From the NCBI GenBank assembly GCA_947853665.1, contig CANTXF010000032.1, positions 1-55,231 of the forward strand: a stretch of DNA of 55,231 nt. Direction: 5' to 3'. The position numbers and the translations under genes are program-made. Source of the stretch: an uncultured Deferribacterales bacterium (GTDB lineage Bacteria; Chrysiogenota; Deferribacteres; Deferribacterales; Mucispirillaceae). Under the pieces are notes generated by a model. The model worked only from the letters and a program-made list of their open reading frames with translations, was not told the DNA's origin and made no database searches. Positions 25,966-34,225 of this stretch are shown here, piece by piece. Position 1 is the first letter of the stretch. Each line of letters starts with the position of its first letter.

Positions 25966-28900
25966 ATGTCAACGGATAAATTTAAACTTTCACGACGTAA
26001 TTTCGTAAAAACGTCCGGAGCTCTGGGAGCGGCCGCCGCTCTTTACGGATGCTCGAAAAACGACGGCGAAACCATCATTTACGGAGACCTTAACCCGGAC
26101 GGGAGCCTTAACCCGCCCGTTATAGACGAACAGGTTACCGTGGGCTGCGTGCCTCATAACTGCGGAGGCTCCTGCATTATCAAGGCTTACGTTAAGGACG
26201 GCGTTATCAGGCGTTTTACCACAGACGAGCTGCCGGAATACAACCTGATAGACGCTATTCCGGGAGACCAGGTGGAGGAAAGGGCCTGCCCCCGCTGCCG
26301 CAGTCAGAAATCCTGGATATACAGCTCCAACAGGCTTTGCTACCCTCTGCTTCAGACGGGGGAGCGCGGTGATCTAAGCTCTTTTAAGCGGGTTACTTGG
26401 GAACAGGCGGCGGCCTATTATAAGGCTAAGGTCGAGAAGATACGCGAGAACTGGGGGCCCGCGGCGTTTTACAAGCTGTACGGCACGGGCAACGGGGGCA
26501 CTATGGGCCCCAGCAATATGCTTACCTATGCCGGAAGCGGTCAGGTAAGCGCCCACCAGGATTACAGCTTTCCCAGTTGGGAGCATACCCTTTCGATTAT
26601 GAGCGATTTCGGCTATCCCCCCGACTCAAACTCCCAGCAGGACGCCCTTAATTCGGATTATCTCGTCGTATGGTCCCACAACCTGGGGGAAACCTTCTGG
26701 CAGCCTCAGATAACCTGGTATCTTAAGCAGATACAGGAGCTGGGAGTAAAGGTAATAATAATAGACCAGCGCTATTCCCAGACCGCCGTCGCTGCCTGCG
26801 ACCAGTTCATTTCCCCCGTTCAGGGCACCGACCCGGCTTTTATGATGGCCGTGATGCATGAAATGCTTACGACCCACAGGGATAAGCTTAAGGCCCTTTA
26901 CGGAGCGGCCGACGATAAGGAGCTGCGGCAGAAGGTGGGCAGATATCTTTACGGCTTTTTCGACACTAATCCCGCCGACGACGCTGCAGGAACCAACGAA
27001 TCCTACACGTCAAAATTTATGTCCGACCCGGAGAAAACCGCTTATGAGCAGAACTTTAAAAGAGTTTACACCGTAGGAGCGGGCATGTCTCTCTCCGCCT
27101 ATATAATGGGCGGAACGGAAACCGACCCCTGCAACCTGGGCCCGTCCGTGTATCCGGACGATATCGGCTATAATGCCAGAGCTTACGAAGTCGACGGAAC
27201 GTCGGACCCTTTTCTTAATATAAAAACCAAATGCTACGGCCAGGTTGAAAAGACTCCTGCCTGGGCGGAAGGCATTACCGGGGTTCCGGCAGCCGTTATT
27301 ACGGATTTTGCCGAACTTCTTCTTACCAAAAACGTTTCCTGCTGGGCGGGAGGCGGCTTTCAGAGAAACAGCGAGGGCGAGCAGAACGTTTGGGCCTGGG
27401 AAGTCCTTATGAACCTGTGCCTTGCTTTCGGCAAACCTGGCCGTTCTCACGGCTGGCCTACAAATAAAGGGTCTGCTCCAAGGGCTTCAGGCTCCAGCTG
27501 GAGTTCCGGAGTGTCTGCTTCCCGGTTTAACCAGCTTGTTCCCGATAAATTTACCGTAAGCCAGGGCGGGTATCTAGAAAACGATAAAAGCGGAGGCGCT
27601 TTTGCCGACAGGCTGAACGACCCGGCGAAAATAACCATAGCCAACAGCAATTCGGAATACGGCCTTACTTCCATATCCGTGTTTACCTGGCTCGACGCGG
27701 TGGAAGCCACCAACAGCGAAAAAATAATTGAAAACGGCAAAGAGGTCTATCCTTCCCGCTGGAATCTGGGCCAGATCAAAAACCTGCCCGCCCCGATAAA
27801 AATGCTTTATCAGGAAATGGGCAACATCCTTATAAATCAGAACGGGGACTCTAACCACGCCGTAAGGGTTTTGCAGTCTAAAAGCCAGGATCTGGTAGAC
27901 GATACGGCAGTTCCCGGAGTGGAAGGCGTTACCATGAACCCGCTTGGCCACAGGGTGGAATTCGTATGCGTGCTGGACTGCGTTATGACGCCGTCGGCCC
28001 GCTATGCGGACCTTGTGCTTCCCGGAACTATGGGCTTCGAGCGCTATCAGACGCAGAGCCAGTTCTGGCGCGGTTCCAATAAGCTCGTTATGACGAGCCA
28101 GGCGGTTACTCCTCCGGGAGACGCCAAGTGGGAGCCTGAAATAGGCGGAGAGATAGCCAAGGCCTTCGGAGTGGACGCTGATTATTACGGCTCTTACTCC
28201 CCCGGCGCTTCCTTCGGTGAAAAGGTATTCGAGGATAAATTTTCGAATAACCCCGGAGGCAACACTTTTGAATGGTGGAAAAAGAACGGGATGTATAAGA
28301 CGTCGCCTAACGTTATAGGCATAGAAAATAAAATAGCGCTGCCCAATTTCCTTGCCGATCCGGGTTCTCAGGCTTCCAACGGCTCCATTTACGGCCCGGA
28401 CAGCGAGTACTCCCGCAATACTACATCAGGCCGTACGGAAGCGTACTGCGCGGCCATGATGGAAAACTATGAGGCGCGCCTTTTCAATAACATAGATTCC
28501 AGTGTTACCCTGGCAAACGGCGGCAAAATAAACACCGCTGGCACTCCCGCCGGAAGCGCCGACGAAACGAAGGGCCGCTTCGTGTACCCGATACCGATGT
28601 ATATACCTATCGCGGAAGGCCGCCACGCGGACGGAAGCCATCCTGATCCGCTGGGCATAAACGAGGCCTATCCGCTCTCCTTCTGTACGTGGCACATAAT
28701 GTACCGCTCTCACTCCACGTTTAACTCGGCGCCTCTCCTCAACGAGCTGAAATACTATAAAAGGGACGCGGAAGGCAACCCCGCCTTCATTAAGCGGGAA
28801 ATAACAAACGCGGACGCGGGGCTTACCAACTCGCCCGACGACGCTTCCGTAAGCGCTCCCTCCGTATGGACGGACGGCGTTTACGAAACCGTATGGATGA

Positions 28901-29190
28901 ACCCGGACACGGCCGCCCGGTACGGCGGGATTCAGGAGGGGGACGTAATATACGTGGAAAGCCTACGGGGCATTATCAAGGTGTCTGTGCATTTATCCGA
29001 AAGGATACGCCCAATGTATGTGCTTATCGGTCAGGGAAGCTGGTATAACCCCGTTCAGATAAACGGCAAAACCATAGACGTGGGCGGCTGCGCCAATACT
29101 CTTATGAGCCTCCAGCCTTCGAGGATAGGCCAGGGCATGACGCTCAACAGCGACTGCCGCGTAAAAATCTATAAAGAACTGGCTCAGTAA
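25966..29190 (+). CDS. DmsA-like molybdopterin oxidoreductase, Tat-exported putative lipoprotein
   Basis: This 1074-residue catalytic subunit of the DMSO reductase family has a twin-arginine signal (SRRNFVK, residues 9-15) ending at Cys29 in a lipobox-like LYGC. An Fe-S site follows (C61-x4-C66-x3-C70, then C108 in ERACPRC), then VNYGTG-like KLYGTGNGGTMGPSN and QDYSFPSW, in which Ser201 aligns with the molybdenum-ligating serine of E. coli DmsA. It therefore falls with DmsA, YnfE and selenate-type enzymes, not with nitrate or formate enzymes. It is about 250 residues longer than DmsA. The substrate could be DMSO, another S- or N-oxide, or an oxyanion such as selenate; sequence alone does not decide. 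AAGGAGGA precedes the ATG. The partner genes are directly adjacent. Confidence 0.88.
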   Translation: MSTDKFKLSRRNFVKTSGALGAAAALYGCSKNDGETIIYGDLNPDGSLNPPVIDEQVTVGCVPHNCGGSCIIKAYVKDGVIRRFTTDELPEYNLIDAIPGDQVEERACPRCRSQKSWIYSSNRLCYPLLQTGERGDLSSFKRVTWEQAAAYYKAKVEKIRENWGPAAFYKLYGTGNGGTMGPSNMLTYAGSGQVSAHQDYSFPSWEHTLSIMSDFGYPPDSNSQQDALNSDYLVVWSHNLGETFWQPQITWYLKQIQELGVKVIIIDQRYSQTAVAACDQFISPVQGTDPAFMMAVMHEMLTTHRDKLKALYGAADDKELRQKVGRYLYGFFDTNPADDAAGTNESYTSKFMSDPEKTAYEQNFKRVYTVGAGMSLSAYIMGGTETDPCNLGPSVYPDDIGYNARAYEVDGTSDPFLNIKTKCYGQVEKTPAWAEGITGVPAAVITDFAELLLTKNVSCWAGGGFQRNSEGEQNVWAWEVLMNLCLAFGKPGRSHGWPTNKGSAPRASGSSWSSGVSASRFNQLVPDKFTVSQGGYLENDKSGGAFADRLNDPAKITIANSNSEYGLTSISVFTWLDAVEATNSEKIIENGKEVYPSRWNLGQIKNLPAPIKMLYQEMGNILINQNGDSNHAVRVLQSKSQDLVDDTAVPGVEGVTMNPLGHRVEFVCVLDCVMTPSARYADLVLPGTMGFERYQTQSQFWRGSNKLVMTSQAVTPPGDAKWEPEIGGEIAKAFGVDADYYGSYSPGASFGEKVFEDKFSNNPGGNTFEWWKKNGMYKTSPNVIGIENKIALPNFLADPGSQASNGSIYGPDSEYSRNTTSGRTEAYCAAMMENYEARLFNNIDSSVTLANGGKINTAGTPAGSADETKGRFVYPIPMYIPIAEGRHADGSHPDPLGINEAYPLSFCTWHIMYRSHSTFNSAPLLNELKYYKRDAEGNPAFIKREITNADAGLTNSPDDASVSAPSVWTDGVYETVWMNPDTAARYGGIQEGDVIYVESLRGIIKVSVHLSERIRPMYVLIGQGSWYNPVQINGKTIDVGGCANTLMSLQPSRIGQGMTLNSDCRVKIYKELAQ

Positions 29191-29202
29191 GGAGGAGCAG
29201 CA

Positions 29203-29853
29203 ATGGCTAACGTAGTAAAACAATACGCATTCTATTTCGACCAGACCCGCTGTATGGGCTGCCAGACCTGCGTGGTAGCCTGCAAGGACTGGAACAACGT
29301 AAAACCCGGCAAGGCTAAATGGCGCAACCTGCACGACGTTGAGGAAGGCGCTTTTCCCAACGTAAGCGTCTTTATGGCCCTTTATGCCTGCAACCACTGC
29401 GAAAATCCTGCCTGCGTGGCGGCGTGCCCCTATCAGGCCATATATAAACGCTCTTCCGACGGCATAGTGGTGGTGGACAGGGACAAATGCCAGGGAGCCG
29501 CCTCATGCAAAGGAGCCTGTCCTTACGACGCGCCCCAGTTTGCGGACGACTATCAGGAGGAGCCTACGCTTCCCCTGACCACGGCCACAAAGGGGCATAC
29601 CATGCAGAAATGCGATATGTGCTGGGGCAGGCTCGCCGCCGGCATGAAGCCCGCCTGCGTGGGCTCCTGCCTTACAAGGGCCCTTGATTTCGGTACTCTG
29701 GAGGAGCTTACGGCCAGATATCCTGACGCCCAGACCCTGAAAAACGGCGGAAAGCTGAAGGGCTTTCCTTCGGACGACAAAGGCAGCGACGGCCAGATCC
29801 TCGCTACGCCTACGGGGCCGTCCTTTCTGTTTAAGCCGAGGCCGGAGCAATAA
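29203..29853 (+). CDS. DmsB-like four-cluster ferredoxin subunit
   Basis: This 216-residue protein is the electron-transfer subunit of the molybdoenzyme. It has the usual four Cys groups: CMGCQTCVVAC, CNHCENPACVAACP, then CQGAASCKGACP, and CDMCWGRLAAGMKPACVGSC. In the third group the second cysteine is replaced by Ala99 (C96, A99, C102, C106). The same position carries Trp in NarH, where the site holds a [3Fe-4S] cluster. There is no signal peptide, so it must ride through Tat with the catalytic subunit. AAGGAGGAG lies just upstream of its ATG and the gap to the catalytic gene is 12 bases. No DmsC-type membrane subunit follows. Confidence 0.92.
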   Translation: MANVVKQYAFYFDQTRCMGCQTCVVACKDWNNVKPGKAKWRNLHDVEEGAFPNVSVFMALYACNHCENPACVAACPYQAIYKRSSDGIVVVDRDKCQGAASCKGACPYDAPQFADDYQEEPTLPLTTATKGHTMQKCDMCWGRLAAGMKPACVGSCLTRALDFGTLEELTARYPDAQTLKNGGKLKGFPSDDKGSDGQILATPTGPSFLFKPRPEQ

Positions 29854-29868
29854 GCTTTAGCCGCTTTC

Positions 29869-29895
29869 GAGGGAGCGTTTTTTAAGCGCTCCCTC
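29869..29895 (+). terminator. Hairpin after the ferredoxin subunit gene
   Basis: A nine-base stem GAGGGAGCG and CGCTCCCTC with loop TTTTTTAAG lies 16 bases after the stop, followed by CGTAAAAATTTT. The T run is short, so it may be a weak terminator that lowers expression of the chaperone gene 160 bases further on. Confidence 0.6.
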
Positions 29896-30058
29896 CGTAA
29901 AAATTTTGATACCGGATATATTTTTCCGCAGTATTCCCGTGTGGGTTCCGGATAAACCAGCATTCTTACGCGTAACCGGCGCGGGCTTTTTATCGGGGCT
30001 TTAAGGGGATGCGGAAGAAAATATCCGGCGGTCTTTTACAATTTGTTTGGAGTTTTTT

Positions 30059-30757
30059 ATGGGAACGGCAATTTCCCCCGCCGGCGCGGTAAACCTTAAC
30101 CTGGGCCGGGGAGCGGTATACGAATATTTTTATATGGTTTTTTCCGGCATACCCGATAGAAAATTTATCGGCCTCAGCTCGAAATTCGCCGCGGCTTTCG
30201 CCCGGATTGCGGAAGAAAACGCGAGCCCCGGCGATATGCCCAGAGGCGCCGCCCTGCTTGCGGAATACGCCCTGTGGGAATCGGAGAACCCTCCGGAAAA
30301 GGTTCTGGACAAATTTAACACGGAATATACGAGCCTTTATCTTTTGGGTTTTTCCAGCGCTGCCGCCACGGAATCCGTAAACAGAACGGCCGAAAGGCTC
30401 AACAGGCAGGAGCCTTGGGAAAAAGTGAAGGAAATATATTTAAAGCGCGGCTTTAAAATGCCGGAAGGTTTCAGGGAGCCGGAGGACCACATGGCGGCGG
30501 AGCTTCTTTTTATGAGCAGGATGTGCCGCCTTGCGTCCGACCTTTTCAGGGAAGGGCTTAAGGCTGGGGCCGAGAAGGCTCTTAAAGAGCAGGCCGATTT
30601 TCTCCGCGGACATCTGGGGCTTTGGGCCGGGGCTTTCTGCGCCGATACCCTCGCCGTGGCCCGCAGAAGAAAGTTTAAGCTTTACGAGGCCGCGGCAGTT
30701 CTGCTTGAGTCTTTTATAGAGACGGATAAGGCGGCCCTTGAATATCAGCTTTCTTAA
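30059..30757 (+). CDS. TorD/DmsD-like molybdoenzyme chaperone
   Basis: This all-helical protein of about 232 residues has the family signature EPEDHMAAELLFMSRM around residue 144, matching the E-P-x-D-H block of TorD, DmsD and NarJ-type proteins. These bind the Tat signal of the catalytic subunit and keep it from export until the molybdenum cofactor is inserted. I chose ATG 30059 because GGAG lies six bases upstream; a TTG 12 bases earlier is in frame. The gene follows the DmsB-like gene after a 200-base gap holding a hairpin. It is the dedicated chaperone of this operon by position. Confidence 0.85.
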   Translation: MGTAISPAGAVNLNLGRGAVYEYFYMVFSGIPDRKFIGLSSKFAAAFARIAEENASPGDMPRGAALLAEYALWESENPPEKVLDKFNTEYTSLYLLGFSSAAATESVNRTAERLNRQEPWEKVKEIYLKRGFKMPEGFREPEDHMAAELLFMSRMCRLASDLFREGLKAGAEKALKEQADFLRGHLGLWAGAFCADTLAVARRRKFKLYEAAAVLLESFIETDKAALEYQLS

Positions 30758-30888
30758 AAAACTTTTTTCCTGCGTAAAGGGCGGGGCGGCTTCTTCCCGC
30801 GCCCTGCGCGTACGTCCGCGTTATTTGGATTGAATGATATCCGAATATATGATAACCTACTGCCATGCGGGGAGCATGGAAGTCATAT

Positions 30889-32448
30889 ATGAGCGATTTT
30901 TTACTATTGTCCCTTATTGCAGGCGCGGTCGTATTGATTTTAAGCGGGTGCGCTTCCGTAGTATATTCTACCAAGAACCTTCCGTCCGATTATATGGACA
31001 GAGTAAAGACAAAGCTGCAGGCAAAGCCTTTCGACCCTTTTTCCACGAACGTTGGCTCCGTTTACGCAAAGGAGCTTAAAGGGGATGAAGATATCAGCGG
31101 GGCGGCCCTTATCAAAAACGGCGCTTACGCCCTGCTTCACCGGGTAGCCCTTGCCAGGATGGCCCAGCATACCATAGAGCTTCAGACCTACATATATGAA
31201 AACGACCTTACCGGCCGCCTGCTTATGCGGGAGCTGAAAGCCGCCGCCGACAGGGGCGTTACCGTGCGCATAATAGTGGACGACAACGGGCTTGATTCCG
31301 ACCACTCGGATATAATGGCCCTGGACTATCACCCTAATATAGAAGTCAAGGTGTTTAATCCGTATAAATACCGTTCCAGGATTTTAAGATATCCGCAGCT
31401 TGTTTTCCATGTGGCCCGTATGAATTACCGTATGCACAATAAGCTTTTTATCGTGGACGGTATGGCCGTCATCATGGGCGGCAGGAACGTGGCGGGAAAT
31501 TATTTTGACGCGAATTCCGTAATGAATTTTTCCGATACGGACGTGCTTTTTCTGGGAAAAATGGCCGCAGATTCCGTTAAGAGCTTCAACGAATACTGGG
31601 ATTATCACAGGTCTATCCCCGTATCCGTTTTTCCGGAGCAGAAAAATCCGGAAAGGCTGGGCGACATAGATAAGGAAATATCCGCCCTGGAATCGGAGCA
31701 CCCGGAGGAATACGCCCGGTACCAGCATATAATAAACGAATTTATAAACCACTATAACGCGAGGGATTACGATATATACTGGGGCAACGGCGCAGTGATA
31801 GCCGACAGCCCGGAAAAAGCCGAGGGTTCGGAGGAACTGAGCCCCATAGTCACCGCTCTTGAGTATCTCTGGACAATGACGGAAAAATCCGTTTATATTT
31901 CCTCCGCCTATCTTGTTCCCGGCAACCTGGGCACGGAGGATATACTGAGAGCTAAGCGAAACGGGGTGGATATCAATATCCTTACCAACTCCCTGTCTTC
32001 CACTGACGCGTCCGTGGTGTATTCCGCCTGGCGCAAATACAGGGACGAACTTGTGGAAAACGGCGTAAACGTTTACGAATTCCGCAGGGAGGGCTACAAG
32101 GTGAAAAACCACCTCCGCTCCGGCGCGTCCCTCCACAGCAAGGCCATGGTTTTCGACGATAAAATAACATGGGTCGGCAGCTTTAATCTTGACCCCAGAT
32201 CCGCCGCGATAAACACGGAGGTTGTGGGCGCTTTCTATAACCCGGATTTTGCCCTTAAGGTGAGGCAGAGCATAGAGGAGGATATGGCGCCCGAAAGGGC
32301 CTGGCGCCTTTTCAGCGATAACGGAAGCGTCGTATGGAAAACAGTGCGGAACGGCAGGGAGGAAATTTCGCGCCACTGCCCGGATACCTCTTTCGGAGCC
32401 AGGCTTTTGATGATTTTAATGACGGGCGTTCCCGAAAGCATGATATGA
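30889..32448 (+). CDS. ClsC-like phospholipase D / cardiolipin synthase, lipoprotein
   Basis: This 519-residue protein begins with a lipoprotein signal (LIAGAVVLILSGC) and has two phospholipase D motifs: MHNKLFIVDGMAVIMGGRN near residue 182 and LHSKAMVFDDKITWVGSFN near residue 417 (H-x-K-x4-D in both). The layout and the opening ASVVYSTKNLPS match ClsC (YmdC), which makes cardiolipin from phosphatidylglycerol and phosphatidylethanolamine. ATG 30889 is preceded by GGAAG and gives the signal peptide directly; an upstream ATG at 30865 would add eight residues before it. No ClsC-type partner (YmdB) is adjacent. The general PLD family can also act on other phosphodiesters. Confidence 0.85.
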   Translation: MSDFLLLSLIAGAVVLILSGCASVVYSTKNLPSDYMDRVKTKLQAKPFDPFSTNVGSVYAKELKGDEDISGAALIKNGAYALLHRVALARMAQHTIELQTYIYENDLTGRLLMRELKAAADRGVTVRIIVDDNGLDSDHSDIMALDYHPNIEVKVFNPYKYRSRILRYPQLVFHVARMNYRMHNKLFIVDGMAVIMGGRNVAGNYFDANSVMNFSDTDVLFLGKMAADSVKSFNEYWDYHRSIPVSVFPEQKNPERLGDIDKEISALESEHPEEYARYQHIINEFINHYNARDYDIYWGNGAVIADSPEKAEGSEELSPIVTALEYLWTMTEKSVYISSAYLVPGNLGTEDILRAKRNGVDINILTNSLSSTDASVVYSAWRKYRDELVENGVNVYEFRREGYKVKNHLRSGASLHSKAMVFDDKITWVGSFNLDPRSAAINTEVVGAFYNPDFALKVRQSIEEDMAPERAWRLFSDNGSVVWKTVRNGREEISRHCPDTSFGARLLMILMTGVPESMI

Positions 32449-32523
32449 CCGCCTTATACGGGCCGGGGGCGGTTTTCCGCTCCGGAAGATTTTACCGTTT
32501 GCTCCGGCATAAGGAGATTATTT

Positions 32524-32643
32524 ATAAAAGCGCATATTCTTGCGGCTTTTTTGACCATGTCGTTTTTACGGGGCTGCGAAAGCGGCGAAGATCCTTACGC
32601 TGCTCCGGCTAAATGCCGGCGGCGCTTTTCACAGACTTTTTAA
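32524..32643 (+). pseudogene. Possible small lipoprotein with ATA in place of a start codon
   Basis: An AAGGAG (32511-32516) sits seven bases before ATA AAA GCG at 32524, exactly where a start codon should be. The frame encodes a short signal-like sequence ending in a Cys (AAFLTMSFLRGC) followed by ESGEDPYAAPAK, which looks like a small entericidin/LptM-type lipoprotein, then 10 unrelated residues to TAA. Either the start has mutated from ATG, or ATA is used, or the resemblance is chance. The remaining bases between 32449 and 32912 show nothing else I can support. Confidence 0.4.
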
Positions 32644-32912
32644 TAAGCCGCCCCGTAGGGAAAAAGCGTTTTGATGAAGGCGGCGTAACCTTTGCCGGTT
32701 TTTAAAATACCTTGAATAAATCTGTGCGGAACCTGCGGGAAAACGCCCGTATAAAATTGCCGGACTGGACCGGAGCTTGAAGGTCTTAAAGACGGCGCTG
32801 ATCCTTACGGCCGTTCTGGAAACATCGGAAAGCACGGCCCGCGCCGTAGTTTTGCCTGTGTCGCTTAAATGGGCGGGTTTTTGCCCGGCGGCGTGAAAAA
32901 AAACCGGATAAA

Positions 32913-32986
32913 TGCGCCCAATAGGATTCGAACCTATGACCTACGGCTTAGAAGGCCGTTGCTCTATCCAGCTGAGCTATGAGCGC
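32913..32986 (-). tRNA. tRNA-Arg (UCU)
   Basis: The minus strand folds as a complete tRNA: acceptor GCGCTCA with TGGGCGC, D-arm GCTC/GAGC, anticodon arm ACGGC-CTTCTAA-GCCGT with anticodon TCT, a five-base variable loop, and T-arm ATAGG-TTCGAAT-CCTAT. The CCA end is not encoded. A run of eight T follows on the same strand at 32897-32904 and may end transcription. Confidence 0.97.
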
Positions 32987-33155
32987 TTAAAAATGGTTTT
33001 TATGGAAAAAACCGAAAATATATTTAGCCGTATAAGCCTTCCTTTGTCAAGAATTATGTTGAGCGGCGGTCTTTCCCGCCGTATTTTTCCTTGCAATAAT
33101 CTTTAAAAATGTTCAATATTAGCTGGAATATATATTTGAAGAGACGGCTGTATTT

Positions 33156-33935
33156 ATGAATATCAACGAGACCCCCGTCTTTGCGGGTACCAGCGGCTAT
33201 AATTACGACGACTGGAAAGGCACCTTTGCTCCTGAAAAATCCCTTAATTACGATTTGCTTACCCATTACGTCAAGTCCGGGTTCAACTTTCTGGAGCTTA
33301 CCTATACCTTTTACCGGCTTCCCATTGCCGAGAAGATCGCTGGTATTCTTGACAGGGCCGGGGACGGCATGAAACTCTCCATACGCCTTACGAAATCCCT
33401 TATGCGCAAAAATCCGGACAGGGCGGAAATTGCCGCGTTTAAAGAAGGCATAGCTCCGGCGGCGGAGAGAGGCGGGCTTGCGGCCCTGTTCGCCGATTTT
33501 CATCATCTTTTTACGGCCAGCAGGGAAAATTTTGATATTCTTGTTTCTCTGCGGGATTCTTTTCCGGAGACCCCCCTTTTTATAGAGCTTACCAACAGTA
33601 CGTGGCACAAGGCCAGCTACTACGAGAAATTCAAATCCGCCGGTATCGGTCTTTGCGTAGTGGACGGCCCGTCTTTTAAAGGGTTCGCTCCATACCACCC
33701 CATTTGCTCCGGCGGCGGCGTTTATTTCAGACTTTACGGGAAAAATCCAGCGTGGATAAGCGCTGCCGACAGGTTCCTGGATTATTCCTATTCCGACGGG
33801 GAGCTTAAAAAGTTCGTCTCCGACGCCAGGGACGTTTCCGTCATGGCGAAGAATATATTTTTTTCCTTCTGCAACGTGGAGAAAGGAAACGCGCCCAAGG
33901 ACGCTCTGCGCCTTATGGAAATAATCGGAAAATGA
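33156..33935 (+). CDS. DUF72 family protein (YecE-like)
   Basis: This 259-residue protein shows the DUF72 blocks: AGTSGYNYDDWKGTFAP at the start, NFLELTYTFYRLP, FIELTNSTWHKASYYEKF, and VYFRLYGKN near residue 192. The family has a TIM-barrel fold and is widespread, with no established reaction. The gene overlaps the FlhB-like gene by four bases (ATGA) and is followed by an O-antigen-ligase-like gene and flagellin. The start has only a poor ribosome-binding site. Confidence 0.88.
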   Translation: MNINETPVFAGTSGYNYDDWKGTFAPEKSLNYDLLTHYVKSGFNFLELTYTFYRLPIAEKIAGILDRAGDGMKLSIRLTKSLMRKNPDRAEIAAFKEGIAPAAERGGLAALFADFHHLFTASRENFDILVSLRDSFPETPLFIELTNSTWHKASYYEKFKSAGIGLCVVDGPSFKGFAPYHPICSGGGVYFRLYGKNPAWISAADRFLDYSYSDGELKKFVSDARDVSVMAKNIFFSFCNVEKGNAPKDALRLMEIIGK

Positions 33936-34198
33936 GGAAAAAGGCCGCCGCTTTAAAATACGACGTCGAAAGCGGGAAAGTCCCGCAGGTCGTTGCGAAG
34001 GGGCAGGGCAGAATAGCCGAAAAAATCATTTCTACGGCAAGAGAGCACGGCGTTGCCATAAAGGAGGACCCTAACCTTGTGGCCGTTCTTTCGGCCCTGG
34101 ATTTATACGAGGAGATACCCGAAAGCCTTTATAAAGCCGTGGCGGAGATACTGGCCGAGCTTTACCGTATAAATAAGAAAGCCGGGCGGGATTTTTAA
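33932..34198 (+). CDS. FlhB C-terminal domain homologue
   Basis: This 88-residue protein resembles the cytoplasmic tail of FlhB after its autocleavage site: AALKYD, PQVVAKGQGRIAEKII, and the end IPESLYKAVAEILAELYRI. The NPTH cleavage motif of FlhB itself is missing. Free-standing copies (YlqH or FlhX type) occur in many flagellated bacteria and can partly replace the FlhB tail in the export gate. Its start overlaps the stop of the DUF72 gene. Confidence 0.88.
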   Translation: MRKKAAALKYDVESGKVPQVVAKGQGRIAEKIISTAREHGVAIKEDPNLVAVLSALDLYEEIPESLYKAVAEILAELYRINKKAGRDF

Positions 34199-34225
34199 GC
34201 CGCCGTCCGCTTTTTTGGAGAATCT

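Noticed and set aside
25966-29190. Assigning the molybdoenzyme as a selenate, arsenate or DMSO reductase
   Set aside because: The serine ligand and subunit set are shared by several activities; nothing in the sequence fixes the substrate.
32913-32986. tRNA-Arg as an integration site for a mobile element
   Set aside because: No integrase gene, no direct repeat of the tRNA 3' end and no change of composition beside it.
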